DNA of 64,000 nucleotides from Sphingosinicella xenopeptidilytica (GCF_042676985.1 NZ_JBHTIK010000011.1:62001-126000); one strand, 5' to 3'. Positions 15,081 through 24,302 are shown, numbered from the stretch's first letter. Program-made: numbers and translations. The notes: generated by a model not told the origin, from the letters alone.

Positions 15081-16862
15081 CTAAAGCTTCGCCATCGTCA
15101 GCCAGTCCTTCTTCCCCATCCACGCCTGAGTGAACGCTGCGCGCGTCGCGGTCGCGCCTGCCGCATCGCCCGTGCGCGCCTGCGTCTCGCCGAGTCCCCA
15201 CAGCGCCCACGCATTGCCCGGATACTGCACCAGCGCCTTCTGGAACGCCGCCTCCGCGCCCTTGTAGTCGCCCGCCATGTAGAGCGCGCCGCCCAGCGAC
15301 TGGTTCACCGGATAGTACCAGTAAGGCGGCTCGGTGTAGTTCACCCGCGTCTCCGCCTCTGCCCCCTTGCGGTAGAAGGCGACAGCCTCCTTGTAGCGCT
15401 TCTTCGCCATCGCCTGCCGCCCCAGTGCGACGTTCTCGGCGACCTCCAGCAGTGCTGGCACCGGCACCAGCCCGTCGGTCAACGGCTTCCAGTCGGTCTT
15501 GCGGCCGATCTCACGCATCGCATCAAGTTCCACCTTGAAGCCTTTGTCATTCCTTGCATCCGCCTGCGCCACCGCGCGCGCATAGCGCCACATCGCCTGC
15601 ACATAGGGTAGGCGCGCGTCGGGTGCGGGCAGCGCCATGATCTCGCTCGGCGTCGCGAAATGCGCGTAGGCGAGATAGGGCGCCGCATCTACCGGCTGCA
15701 CGAACGGGATCGTCACGGTCACGTCCGGGTTCAGGATCTCGCGCAGCTTCGTCGCCTGCGAAACCGCCGTCTCCATGTCGCCCGCCATCTGCGCGGCGCT
15801 GACGATGAAGTGGACGTTGTGCGGATAATAGCCGAACCGGTAGATGCCCGCGAGCGGCGAGGATTTCAGATAGTCCTCGTCCACCTTCGCCGCATCGACG
15901 TTGACACGGATCGCATCGGCATAGCGCCCGACGCGGTAGAAGAGGTGCCCCGGCATGTGGACGAGGTGACCGGCAGCGGGCACCAGCGGCTTCGAAAGCC
16001 GGTCCGCCGCCGCCTCCGCCTGCGCGGGCCGCGCCGAGGCTTCGAGCAGGTGGATATAAAGATGCGCCGCCTGCGGATGGTAGGGATCACGCGCCATCAC
16101 CTGCTCGACGAGCCGGATCGCGGGCACGATGTGCGGGTAGGGCGTCAGCCCGCCCGGCTCCCAGTAATCCCACGGCGAGGAGGTCATCGCGGACTCGGCC
16201 GCGAGCACGCCGATGTCGTTGTCCATTGGATAGTCGGCGGCCACCTTCATCATCGCGGCGGAGAAGTCCTTGTCGAGGCTGCTTCTGTCGGCGGGTGCGT
16301 TTTCGGCGTAGCGGGTCTGCAGCGCCTCGATCAGCGCACGCTCGCGCGGGCTCGCCTTGTCCTTGACGGCCACGGCTTTCTTCAGCGCGGCCCACGTCGC
16401 CTCGTTCGTGGACGGGTCCATCGGTGCGTTGATGTTGGAGCCGTGCGCGTAGGCCTCGCCCCAATAGCACATCGCGCAATCGGGATCGCGGCGGGCGGCG
16501 GCACGGAAGGCGCGGATCGCCTCCTGATGGTTGAAGCCGTACACCAGCATCAGCCCCTGGTTGAAAAAGGCCTGCGCCTCGGGGTTCTTCGTGGTGATCG
16601 GGAAGTTGACGTTGCCCAGCCCCTTGTAGAGCGGCGGCTCGCTGTCGAACTGCGGCAGCGTGTTTGCCATCGCGTACTGGATGCGCTGCGGCAGCAGCGA
16701 GCGCTTCTTGCCCTGTCCGCAGGCCTGGCTGAAGGCAGTGGCCGGGTTCAGCAGGCGCAGCGCCTCGGGCGTCAGCGTCGCGGAGGCGGGAACGGCGGCG
16801 GGAATCGCAGCAAGGGCGGCAAGCGAGAAAACGGCGAAAGGAACGCGAGTGGATATGCTCAC
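15081..16862 (-). CDS. Secreted tetratricopeptide-repeat protein
   Basis: A 593-aa protein with a Sec signal peptide (VFSLAALAAIPAAVPASA, cleavage near residue 28). Tetratricopeptide-like repeats run through the protein, clearest at the C-terminus in GDYKGAEAAFQKALVQYPGN. A conserved CAMCYWGEAYAHG segment (two cysteines two residues apart) and MPGHLFYRVGRYADA are recognisable from a widespread uncharacterised proteobacterial TPR family. Location is probably periplasmic. The GTG at 16862 is preferred because AGGAGA lies six bases upstream; the longer reading has no such site. Confidence 0.8.
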   Translation of the reverse strand: MSISTRVPFAVFSLAALAAIPAAVPASATLTPEALRLLNPATAFSQACGQGKKRSLLPQRIQYAMANTLPQFDSEPPLYKGLGNVNFPITTKNPEAQAFFNQGLMLVYGFNHQEAIRAFRAAARRDPDCAMCYWGEAYAHGSNINAPMDPSTNEATWAALKKAVAVKDKASPRERALIEALQTRYAENAPADRSSLDKDFSAAMMKVAADYPMDNDIGVLAAESAMTSSPWDYWEPGGLTPYPHIVPAIRLVEQVMARDPYHPQAAHLYIHLLEASARPAQAEAAADRLSKPLVPAAGHLVHMPGHLFYRVGRYADAIRVNVDAAKVDEDYLKSSPLAGIYRFGYYPHNVHFIVSAAQMAGDMETAVSQATKLREILNPDVTVTIPFVQPVDAAPYLAYAHFATPSEIMALPAPDARLPYVQAMWRYARAVAQADARNDKGFKVELDAMREIGRKTDWKPLTDGLVPVPALLEVAENVALGRQAMAKKRYKEAVAFYRKGAEAETRVNYTEPPYWYYPVNQSLGGALYMAGDYKGAEAAFQKALVQYPGNAWALWGLGETQARTGDAAGATATRAAFTQAWMGKKDWLTMAKL

Positions 16863-16963
16863 GGCAAATCTCCTGTCTGCGCGGGTTGCCCCGCACTGCT
16901 CTTCCTCGCGTTCCGACGAATACAGGATTACGTCCGACGGATCAATTCCGCCGCCGCTGCCGC

Positions 16964-17446
16964 TCACGCGAGAATGGGTTCGAACTCACGCAACACATCA
17001 ATGTAAAGCTGCCGTTTGAACGGCACGATCAGGTCGGGAAGCATGGCGGGCTTCGCCCACTTCCATTCGCTGAATTCGGGATGCTCGGTCTCGATATCGA
17101 TGTCGCTGTCCTTGCCGGTGAAGCGCATCGCGAACCACTTCTGCCGCTGCCCGGCGTAACGGCCCTTCCAGATCTTGCCGATCAGCTCGTCGGGCAGGTC
17201 GTACCAGTACCAGCTCGCGCTTACGGCGATGATCTCGGCCTTGTTGGTGCCGATCTCCTCGCCCAGCTCACGGACCGCCGCGTCCACCGGGTCCTCGCCG
17301 GGATCGATGCCGCCCTGCGGCATCTGCCACGCCTCCGCGATCATATCGAGCCGCTTTGCGACGAAGACGTGCTTCTTCGGATTGAGCAGCATGATGCCGA
17401 CACAGGGCCGATACGGGAGCCCGGAGGGGTGAACGCGTTCGGTCAC
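16964..17446 (-). CDS. rppH: RNA pyrophosphohydrolase (Nudix)
   Basis: A 160-aa Nudix hydrolase that removes pyrophosphate from mRNA 5' ends (or cleaves dinucleoside polyphosphates). The Nudix box is GGIDPGEDPVDAAVRELGEE, and YRPCVGIMLLN, AWQMPQGG and WYDLP are typical RppH segments. The GTG start at 17446 overlaps the upstream hydrolase stop (GTGA), so translation is probably coupled. The N-terminal extension seen with earlier starts is out-of-frame coding sequence of the hydrolase gene. Confidence 0.9.
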   Translation of the reverse strand: MTERVHPSGLPYRPCVGIMLLNPKKHVFVAKRLDMIAEAWQMPQGGIDPGEDPVDAAVRELGEEIGTNKAEIIAVSASWYWYDLPDELIGKIWKGRYAGQRQKWFAMRFTGKDSDIDIETEHPEFSEWKWAKPAMLPDLIVPFKRQLYIDVLREFEPILA

Positions 17447-18429
17447 TCGGCGGCCGCTTTCATCATGGTGAGGTCGGCGCCCGCCTCGTTGATGATGTCC
17501 TTCAGCGCCGCGAGGCATCCGGCGAGGTCGCCCTGCGCCGATGGAATCGCCTGCCGCAGCGTGATGCTGCCGTGAATTTGTCCCTTCGCCTCGCGGAACA
17601 CGGTCGGCACGCCGCTTGCGATCAGCTTCGCGGCATAGGCGCGGCCCTGATCACGCAGCGGATCGAGCCCGCAGGTGAAGACGAGTGCGGCGGGCTGGTT
17701 GTCGAACGCAGCCGCGTGCAGCGGCGAGGCGCGCGGGTCGGTGGGGTCGGGGAGGTTGCCGATGTAGTGGCGCATGAACCATGCCATGCTCTCGGCGGTC
17801 AGCAGGTAGCCGTCCGCGAAGTCCTCCATCGATCCCGTGTTCGCGGTCATGTCGACGCCGGGGTAGATCAGCCACTGCGCGATGATCGGCACGGCGAGCT
17901 TGCCCGCCAGTTCCTGCGCGGTGATCGCGGCGAGGTTGCCGCCTGCGCTGTCGCCCGCAACGACGATGCTGGTCACGGCGTGCCCGATTTCCTTCGGCGA
18001 GGCCGCGGCCCAGCGCGTCGCGGCAAGGCAGTCCTCGCCCGCCGCCGGAAAGGCGTGCTCGGGCGCAAGGCGGTAGTCGACCGAGACCACCGTGATATCC
18101 AGGCTGCGCGCGATCTCGGCGCAGAGGCCGTCGTGCGTTTCAAGGTCACCGACCACCCAGCCGCCGCCGTGGAAGAACATCAGCACCGATTGCGGCGCAC
18201 CGCCCGCCGCGCGTGCGCTATAGAGACGCAGGGGGATGCGGTCGCCGTGCGGCCCGTCGATCGCAAGGTCTTCCACCCGCGCGATCTCGCCGCGCGGCAC
18301 TTCGGCCATCTGCACCATCATGCCCATCATCTGGCGAGCCGTGCCGGGTTCCAGCTCATGCAGCTTGGGCCCGGGCTGCGCGTTCAGCATATCGAGGAAC
18401 GCCTGCACGTCTGGACGAACGAAACTCAT
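17443..18429 (-). CDS. Alpha/beta hydrolase, hormone-sensitive-lipase family
   Basis: A 328-aa esterase/lipase of the HSL family (bacterial family IV). The oxyanion HGGGWVVGD (about 95), nucleophile GDSAGGNLAA (about 165), Asp in DPLRDQGRAYA (about 262) and His in KGQIHGS (about 293) form the catalytic set. The substrate is probably a short acyl ester. The ATG at 18429 has a GGGAGGGAGA ribosome site upstream; the longer reading adds 21 basic residues without support. It overlaps rppH by 4 bp. Confidence 0.88.
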   Translation of the reverse strand: MSFVRPDVQAFLDMLNAQPGPKLHELEPGTARQMMGMMVQMAEVPRGEIARVEDLAIDGPHGDRIPLRLYSARAAGGAPQSVLMFFHGGGWVVGDLETHDGLCAEIARSLDITVVSVDYRLAPEHAFPAAGEDCLAATRWAAASPKEIGHAVTSIVVAGDSAGGNLAAITAQELAGKLAVPIIAQWLIYPGVDMTANTGSMEDFADGYLLTAESMAWFMRHYIGNLPDPTDPRASPLHAAAFDNQPAALVFTCGLDPLRDQGRAYAAKLIASGVPTVFREAKGQIHGSITLRQAIPSAQGDLAGCLAALKDIINEAGADLTMMKAAAE

Positions 18430-18620
18430 CGCCGATTCTCCCTCCCTTGCGGATTTGGTGCGGACTATCCGCCGAGGCCGGCTTCGCCGCAAGTCGCGCT
18501 ATCGAGAGGATGGTCAGGCAAGCCTGACCTTGGGAGCCTCACATAAAATCTACTTTGCGGGTACGGGCTCGCGGGCTTAGAGATTCCATCGAACAAGCAT
18601 ACACAGTCCCGGGACCGCCA

Positions 18621-20495
18621 ATGGCAACCAAGCTCAAAGACCCCCTGCCCACCGAGGGCGAGGCCATCGCGCGCGACGCAGTCGTCGTCCGTTTCGCCGG
18701 AGACTCGGGCGACGGTATGCAGCTCACCGGCGGGCAGTTCACGCTGTCCACCGCGCTTGCGGGCAACGACCTCGCGACCTTCCCGGATTTCCCGGCGGAA
18801 ATCCGCGCGCCGCAGGGCACGACCTTCGGCGTCTCGGCGTTCCAGATCAATTTCGGCTCAACCGCGATCGAAACCGCGGGCGACGCACCCGACATCCTCG
18901 TCGCGATGAACCCGGCAGCCTTGAAGACGAACCTGTCGGCGCTCCGCCCCGGCGGGCTCATCATCGCCGACACCGGGGAGTTCAACGCCCGCAACCTCAA
19001 GAAGGCGGGTTACGAGGTCAATCCGCTGGAAGACGGCAGCCTTGCCGACTATCAGGTCGTCGCCTTCGATATTTCCGCGCGCACCATGGAGTCGGTCGCC
19101 GCCTTCGGCCTCGGCAACAAGGAGGCGCTGCGCTGCAAGAACATGTGGACGCTCGGCCTCGCGCTCTGGATGTTCGATCGCGACCGCCAGCCGCTCGTCG
19201 ACTGGCTGAACGCCAAGTTCTCGAAGAGCCCCGTTCTCGCCGACGCGAACATCGCCGCGCTCAACGCCGGTCACGCCTACGGTGAAACCGCCGAAATGGG
19301 TACGTTCGCGCGCTACAAGGTCGATGCGGCGCCCGCGGAAGCCGGCCTCTACCGCACGGTGACCGGTGCGGAGGCGCTGAGCCTCGGCCTCGTCGTCGGC
19401 GCGAACCTCGCGCATCTTCCGCTGTTCTTCGGCTCGTACCCGATCACGCCCGCCTCCTCGATCCTGCACACGCTCGCGCGCCTCAAGGAGTACGGCGTCA
19501 CCACCTTCCAGGCGGAAGACGAGATCGCCGCGATCTGCGCCGCGATCGGCGCGTCCTACGCGGGTCAGCTCGGCATCACCTCGTCGTCCGGCCCCGGCAT
19601 TGCGCTCAAGGGTGAAGCGCTCGGCCTCGCGATCATGACCGAACTGCCGCTCGTCATCGTGAACAGCCAGCGCGGCGGGCCATCGACCGGCCTTCCCACG
19701 AAGACCGAGCAGTCGGATCTCTATCAGGCAGTTTACGGCCGCAACGGAGACGCCCCGCTCGCCGTGATCGCCGCCCGTTCGCCGTCTGATGCGTTCGACG
19801 CCGCGATCGAGGCCTGCCGCCTCGCCGTGCGCTACATGACCCCGGTGATGCTGCTGACGGATGGCTACATCGCCAACGCCGCCGAGCCGTGGAAGGTGCC
19901 GGATATCAACGCCTACGAGGAATTCCCGGTCACGTTCCACGAGGAACTGCCGCCCGAAGGCGTGGAGCTGAACCCCTATGCCCGCGACGAAAAGCTCGCC
20001 CGCGTCTGGATCAAGCCCGGCACGCCCGGCCTGATGCACCGCATCGGCGGCATCGAGAAGAGCTACAATTCGGGCCACATCGATTATTCGCCCGAAAACC
20101 ACCAGAAGATGACTGACACGCGCAAGGCGAAGATCGACGGCATCGCGAACGATATTCCGGAGCAGGACGTCTGCCTCGGCGGCCCGGGCGAAAAGCTCGC
20201 CGTCGTCGGCTGGGGTTCCACCTTCGGCCCGATCCATCAGGCCGTCCGCCGCGCCCGGGCGAACGGCGCGAGCGTTGCCCACATCCACATCCGCCACATC
20301 TGGCCGCTGCCGAGAAATCTGGGCGATCTTCTGAAGACTTACGACCACATTCTCGTACCCGAGATGAACACTGGTCAGCTGAAGACCGTGCTGCGCGATC
20401 AGTATCTCGTGGACGCGAAGCCGCTCAACAAGGTCTCCGGCCAGCCCTTCAAGATCGCCGAGATCGAGGCCGCTATCGAGGGAGCCCTCGCATGA
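18621..20495 (+). CDS. korA: 2-oxoacid:acceptor oxidoreductase, alpha (gamma-alpha fused) subunit
   Basis: A 624-aa subunit. The N-terminal gamma-type domain (VVRFAGDSGDGMQLTGGQF, about 20-200) is followed by the alpha pyrimidine-binding domain (PITPASSILHTLARLKEYG; SSSGPGIALKGEALG; NSQRGGPSTGLPTKTEQSD). With KorB it would convert 2-oxoglutarate (or another 2-oxoacid) plus CoA to acyl-CoA, CO2 and reduced ferredoxin, using thiamin diphosphate. The gene overlaps korB by 4 bp. The start at 18621 is chosen from family similarity; upstream codons look non-coding. Confidence 0.92.
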   Translation: MATKLKDPLPTEGEAIARDAVVVRFAGDSGDGMQLTGGQFTLSTALAGNDLATFPDFPAEIRAPQGTTFGVSAFQINFGSTAIETAGDAPDILVAMNPAALKTNLSALRPGGLIIADTGEFNARNLKKAGYEVNPLEDGSLADYQVVAFDISARTMESVAAFGLGNKEALRCKNMWTLGLALWMFDRDRQPLVDWLNAKFSKSPVLADANIAALNAGHAYGETAEMGTFARYKVDAAPAEAGLYRTVTGAEALSLGLVVGANLAHLPLFFGSYPITPASSILHTLARLKEYGVTTFQAEDEIAAICAAIGASYAGQLGITSSSGPGIALKGEALGLAIMTELPLVIVNSQRGGPSTGLPTKTEQSDLYQAVYGRNGDAPLAVIAARSPSDAFDAAIEACRLAVRYMTPVMLLTDGYIANAAEPWKVPDINAYEEFPVTFHEELPPEGVELNPYARDEKLARVWIKPGTPGLMHRIGGIEKSYNSGHIDYSPENHQKMTDTRKAKIDGIANDIPEQDVCLGGPGEKLAVVGWGSTFGPIHQAVRRARANGASVAHIHIRHIWPLPRNLGDLLKTYDHILVPEMNTGQLKTVLRDQYLVDAKPLNKVSGQPFKIAEIEAAIEGALA

Positions 20496-21514
20496 ACGTC
20501 GTCACCCCCCTGAAAGCCGCCGACTTCGCCACCGATCAGGAGGTGCGCTGGTGCCCCGGCTGCGGCGACTACGCCATCCTGAAGGGCGTGCAGCGCACGA
20601 TGGCGGAGCTTGGCGCGCGGCCTGAAAACACCGTGTTCGTCAGCGGCATCGGCTGCTCGTCGCGCTTCCCGTACTACATGGCGACCTACGGCTTCCACAC
20701 CATCCACGGCCGCGCCCCCGCGATCGCGACCGGCGTGAAGCTCGCCAATCCTGAACTCGACGTGTGGCTCGTCACCGGCGACGGCGACGGGCTTTCCATC
20801 GGCGGCAACCACATGCTGCACCTCCTGCGCCGCAATCTCGATTGCCAGGTGCTGCTGTTCAACAACGAGATCTACGGCCTCACCAAGGGCCAGTATTCGC
20901 CGACCAGCCGCGTCGGCACGCGCACGCCCACTTCGCCGTTCGGCTCGGTGGACCGTCCTGCGAGCCCCTGCGCCTTCGCGATCGGCGCCGGCGCCCGCTT
21001 CATCGCGCGCTGCATCGACACCTCGCAGAAGGAAATGCCCGGCATCCTGAAGCGCGCCCACGCGCACAAGGGCACCAGCTTCGTCGAGCTCTACCAGAAC
21101 TGCATCGTGTACAACGACGCGGTGTTCGAGCCGTTCACCGCGAAGGCGAACGCCGCCGAAAACCAGCTCTGGCTCGAGCACGACAAACCGATGCTGTTCG
21201 CGGGCGGCACCAAGGGCCTCACGCTCAACCGACAGGAACTCCGCCTCGAAGTCGTCGAGGTTGTGGACGGCAACTGGGAAGCCGCGGGCGTCATCGTCCA
21301 CGACGAAACCAACAAGGGCGTCGCGCAGATGCTGGTGGACATGCCGTTCCCCGGCTTCCCGATCGCGCTCGGCGTCATCTTCTGCTCACCCGCGCCCAGC
21401 TACGAAAGCGCGCTCGTCGAACAGACGAAATCGCTCACCCAGGGCAAGATCGCCGACCTCTCCGCGCTGATCCGCAAGGGCCAGACGTGGGAAGTCACCG
21501 AAAAGCGCGACTGA
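20492..21514 (+). CDS. korB: 2-oxoacid:acceptor oxidoreductase, beta subunit
   Basis: A 340-aa thiamin-diphosphate-binding subunit. RWCPGCGDYAILKGVQ and SGIGCSSRFPYYM provide the cysteines for a single [4Fe-4S] cluster. TGDGDGLSIGGNHMLHLLRRN is the ThDP/Mg motif, and FNNEIYGLTKGQYSPTS follows it. This two-subunit KorAB form, rather than four separate subunits, is the one found in actinobacteria and several aerobes. It is followed 31 bp later by a small DUF4169 gene. Confidence 0.93.
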   Translation: MNVVTPLKAADFATDQEVRWCPGCGDYAILKGVQRTMAELGARPENTVFVSGIGCSSRFPYYMATYGFHTIHGRAPAIATGVKLANPELDVWLVTGDGDGLSIGGNHMLHLLRRNLDCQVLLFNNEIYGLTKGQYSPTSRVGTRTPTSPFGSVDRPASPCAFAIGAGARFIARCIDTSQKEMPGILKRAHAHKGTSFVELYQNCIVYNDAVFEPFTAKANAAENQLWLEHDKPMLFAGGTKGLTLNRQELRLEVVEVVDGNWEAAGVIVHDETNKGVAQMLVDMPFPGFPIALGVIFCSPAPSYESALVEQTKSLTQGKIADLSALIRKGQTWEVTEKRD

Positions 21515-21545
21515 CCGCAGCGGGCCGGGAAGAGGGCAGGCCCGC

Positions 21546-21722
21546 ATGGCCGAACTCATAAACCTCCGCCAAAGGCGCAAGGCAAAAGCCCGCGCCGAGG
21601 CGGAGGCAAAGGCCGCAGAGAACCGTCACCTCCACGGAAGAACCCTCGCCGAGAAGCGCGCGGCGAAGGACGAGGCTGTGCGTCTGGAAAAGCACGTCGA
21701 GGCGCACAAGCGCGAGGACTAA
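21546..21722 (+). CDS. DUF4169 family small protein
   Basis: A 58-aa highly charged protein starting MAELINLRQRRKAKARAEAE and ending KHVEAHKRED. The INLRQxRKAK...R...GRT-AEK pattern is that of DUF4169, an alphaproteobacterial family of unknown function. It lies 31 bp behind korB on the same strand and is probably in the same transcript. REP-like palindromes follow and may end the transcript. Confidence 0.8.
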   Translation: MAELINLRQRRKAKARAEAEAKAAENRHLHGRTLAEKRAAKDEAVRLEKHVEAHKRED

Positions 21723-21743
21723 CCCGGCGTCCACACACCCGTC

Positions 21744-21801
21744 ATACCGGCGAAGGCCGGTATCCATGCAACGGTCAAATGGACCCCGGCCTTCGCCGGG
21801 G
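21744..21801. repeat. Pair of REP-like palindromes
   Basis: Two short perfect hairpins: ATACCGGC-GAAG-GCCGGTAT at 21744-21763 and CCCCGGC-CTTC-GCCGGGG at 21784-21801. They share the core CCGGC-GAAGGCC and are in opposite orientation, as in interspersed REP-type units. They close the korAB-DUF4169 block and may stabilise or terminate its transcript. No further copies were noticed in this window. Confidence 0.6.
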
Positions 21802-21821
21802 TGCCTCGTGGAAGGTCGCTG

Positions 21822-22208
21822 CTAACGGGAAGACGTGAATGGAAGGATGCCCATTCCGTACTTTTTTAAACGCAGCAGCAGTCTGACAGAGAGGATAGTC
21901 GCTATGATGGTCGGTAGGATGAGTAATAGCGATAATGGAAAAAGCTCAATAAACGATAATAACCCTACTGTTGAATAAAAGGAGTTCGTAATGAGGGAGC
22001 TAATAGTTCCTTCAAATGGAATTCCCCTGCAATCAACAAGCCATATCATAACGTCTGTAAAGAAACATCCATTATAAGAACTTCCTATATCTTTCCGATA
22101 AGGGATGTGATCCGCAATAAAAAATCCGGATATTATGGTGGTCAGCAAAAAGGGGGCTGAAACGTATCCTGCCCAATCAAAGACTTTTGCCGTCGGAATT
22201 TTTTTCAT
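21822..22208 (-). CDS. Orphan AT-rich hypothetical membrane protein
   Basis: A 128-aa protein starting MKKIPTAKVFDWAGYVSAP with about three hydrophobic segments (roughly 14-35, 75-95 and 95-118) and a basic C-terminus. I do not recognise the family. Base composition is strikingly lower in GC than its neighbours, and codons ending in A/T are frequent, which suggests recent acquisition. The ATG at 22208 is preferred because AAGGA lies 9 bases upstream; the ATG four codons earlier abuts that site. Confidence 0.5.
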   Translation of the reverse strand: MKKIPTAKVFDWAGYVSAPFLLTTIISGFFIADHIPYRKDIGSSYNGCFFTDVMIWLVDCRGIPFEGTISSLITNSFYSTVGLLSFIELFPLSLLLILPTIIATILSVRLLLRLKKYGMGILPFTSSR

Positions 22209-22351
22209 GATACCCATTCCTTGAACATGTTTCCAAAAAATGGACGAGGGTCAAGTGCGCATGGGGTGTTCAATCTGTTCGGCACATCCTCATTGAATGA
22301 TGCTAACGCCCCACCTTCCATAATAGGATCACCTGTGCCTCCCTCCGGCAC

Positions 22352-23179
22352 ATGACCCAATTGCCCGCACCCCCTTCGCCCCGCACGGCAACCCAACGCC
22401 ACAACGGCTGGACGCCCGAACGCCAGCGCATCTTCCTCGAAACCCTCGCCGAATGCGGCGTCGTGCAGGATGCGTGCCGCACCGCCGGGATGAGCCCCGC
22501 GAGCGCCTATGCGCTGCGTCATCGCAAGTCCGGCGCGCTGTTCGCGCTCGGCTGGGCCGCCGCGCTCCGCCATGCGCGCGAGCGGCTGGCGGACGAGCTT
22601 CTCTCCCGAGCCATGCACGGCTGCACCGAAACGGTGGAGCGTGGCGACGCGGTCATCACGCGCCACCGCTTCGACAATCGCCTGTCGATGGCCATGCTCA
22701 CCCGGCTCGATCGCGAGGCGGAGAAGTTCGACGACGCCGCGCGCACCGTCACCACCGTCGCGGAGGATTTCGAGGCGCTGCTCGATTGCGTGGAGGCGGG
22801 CGATGCCGAGGCCGAAGCGGCGTTCGTCGCGGCGCACCGGCCGCCGCCGTTCGCGCCGCCGAAACCCACGCTCGCGGAAACGGAACTCATGCTGGCGCTG
22901 GCCGAAGCGGATCGGCGAAAAGCCTATGCCGCGATGCGCCCCGAAGACATCGACACGTCCGATCTCGATCCGGACGATTTCGCTGACTGGACGGATGACC
23001 AGTGGGAACGCGCCTATCGCAGCGGTCTCGTCGATGCGGTAGAGCAATTCGATGCCGAGGACGACGACGAGGACGATGAGGACGGCGATGAAGAGGTCGC
23101 TGGCGCCGATCGTGGCGGAACGCCCCGGCATGTCTCAACTTCGTCAACTTTGCACGACGATGATCGTCCCGCGCCCTGA
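22352..23179 (+). CDS. HTH protein with acidic C-terminal tail (function unknown)
   Basis: A 275-aa protein. Residues 18-75 (GWTPERQRIFLETLAECG then VVQDACRTAGMSPASAYAL) resemble the N-terminal HTH of small terminase-like or homeodomain-like proteins. A charged middle region follows, and the tail is a run of Asp/Glu (about 240-255) like a nucleic-acid mimic or flexible acidic tail. Similar uncharacterised proteins occur in sphingomonads, but no role is known to me. No phage genes are near, so a terminase function is unlikely. Confidence 0.6.
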   Translation: MTQLPAPPSPRTATQRHNGWTPERQRIFLETLAECGVVQDACRTAGMSPASAYALRHRKSGALFALGWAAALRHARERLADELLSRAMHGCTETVERGDAVITRHRFDNRLSMAMLTRLDREAEKFDDAARTVTTVAEDFEALLDCVEAGDAEAEAAFVAAHRPPPFAPPKPTLAETELMLALAEADRRKAYAAMRPEDIDTSDLDPDDFADWTDDQWERAYRSGLVDAVEQFDAEDDDEDDEDGDEEVAGADRGGTPRHVSTSSTLHDDDRPAP

Positions 23180-23241
23180 AATCGCAGTGCGGTACAAATC
23201 GCTGCGGGGGACTTCGCCGCCGCCGTGCGTATCCCTTCACG

Positions 23242-23820
23242 ATGCTGCAGGTGAATAGGGGCGTCGAGCGATCGGACGAGCCCGGGGGGCTCATGGTTGC
23301 CGTGCAGAACGGCGACGAGGATGCCTTTCGCCTGCTGACAAGGCGCCTTTACGGGCCTGCCATCGGCATCGCGACCAAGGTTCTCGGCGACCGCAGCGAG
23401 GCGGAGGACGCCGTGCAGGCCGCGCTTGTGAAGCTGTGGCGGCAGGCGGCGTCGTTCGATGCGGGCAAGGCGAAGGTGGAAACGTGGTTTCGCCGCATCG
23501 TCGTCAACGCCTGCATCGATCGGAAGCGGTCGTTGAAGCCCGTGCAGCCGCTGGAACTGGTGGCGGAGCGGGCGAGCGACGATCCCGATCCGGAGGCGCT
23601 TGCCGGGCAGAGCGCCCGCTCGCGGCGGATCGCGGAGGCGATGGCGCATCTGCCGGCGCGGCAGCGCACCGCCATCGCGCTCTTCTACGGGGAGGGCGCG
23701 ACGATGAACGAGATTGCCGAGGCGCTGGAGACGACGCCGAAGGCGGTGGAAGGATTGCTTGCGCGCGCGCGCGTCGAGCTTGCGGAGCGGCTCCGGCCGC
23801 TGGCCGAAGAGGTGATGTGA
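23242..23820 (+). CDS. ECF-family RNA polymerase sigma factor
   Basis: A 192-aa sigma-70-family protein. Region 2 covers DAFRLLTRRLYGPAIGIATK through AEDAVQAALVKLWRQA and AKVETWFRRIVVNACIDRKR. Region 4 is LPARQRTAIALFYGEGATMN then EIAEALETTPKAVEGLLARA, with its HTH. There are no regions 1.2 or 3, so it is an ECF factor. It is followed by an overlapping membrane protein and a periplasmic protein, the layout of a sigma / anti-sigma / sensor system. Stop and next start share one base (TGATG). Confidence 0.9.
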   Translation: MLQVNRGVERSDEPGGLMVAVQNGDEDAFRLLTRRLYGPAIGIATKVLGDRSEAEDAVQAALVKLWRQAASFDAGKAKVETWFRRIVVNACIDRKRSLKPVQPLELVAERASDDPDPEALAGQSARSRRIAEAMAHLPARQRTAIALFYGEGATMNEIAEALETTPKAVEGLLARARVELAERLRPLAEEVM

Positions 23821-24302
23821 TGGAACGGGGAAGAGTGATCGAGATCATCGAGGCTTACGGCGGTTCTCCCGCCGCTTGGCCCGAGGATGAACGCGCGGCG
23901 GCGGAACGGCTTGCCATGTCGGATTCGGCACTCATCGCCATGATGAACGATGCGCGGAGCGTGGATCGCCTGCTGCGCGACTGGGCGTGCGAGCTCGTCC
24001 CGGTGACCGATGCCGACGCCGATGCCGCCGCGGAGCGCGCGCTTGGCGAGGCTTACCGGTCGGGTGCGCCGCGCCGCTGGTGGATGCGCGCTGCGTTCGG
24101 CGGTGCGATTGCCGCGTCGCTGGCGATCGGCGCGGTGCTCTTGTCGCGGCCCGATGCCGTGCCCGGCCCCGCGCCGGTGGCACAGCCGAAGGTGCAGGTC
24201 GCGCTCGGCGATCTTTCTGGAGAAGACGCCCAGGCGGCGCATGACATGCTTGTGTGGGGGAACGTGTTCACGCCCACCCCCGAAGAGGAGATGGTGTTAT
24301 GA
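23820..24302 (+). CDS. Probable membrane-bound anti-sigma factor
   Basis: A 160-aa protein with an N-terminal cytoplasmic part (MERGRVIEIIEAYGGSPAAW, about 1-85), one membrane helix (AAFGGAIAASLAIGAVLLS, about 92-112) and a short periplasmic tail. No zinc-binding HxxxCxxC motif is seen, so it is not a ZAS type. It is assigned as anti-sigma from its one-helix topology and from overlap with the ECF gene (1 base) and the periplasmic sensor gene (4 bases). Confidence 0.7.
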   Translation: MERGRVIEIIEAYGGSPAAWPEDERAAAERLAMSDSALIAMMNDARSVDRLLRDWACELVPVTDADADAAAERALGEAYRSGAPRRWWMRAAFGGAIAASLAIGAVLLSRPDAVPGPAPVAQPKVQVALGDLSGEDAQAAHDMLVWGNVFTPTPEEEMVL

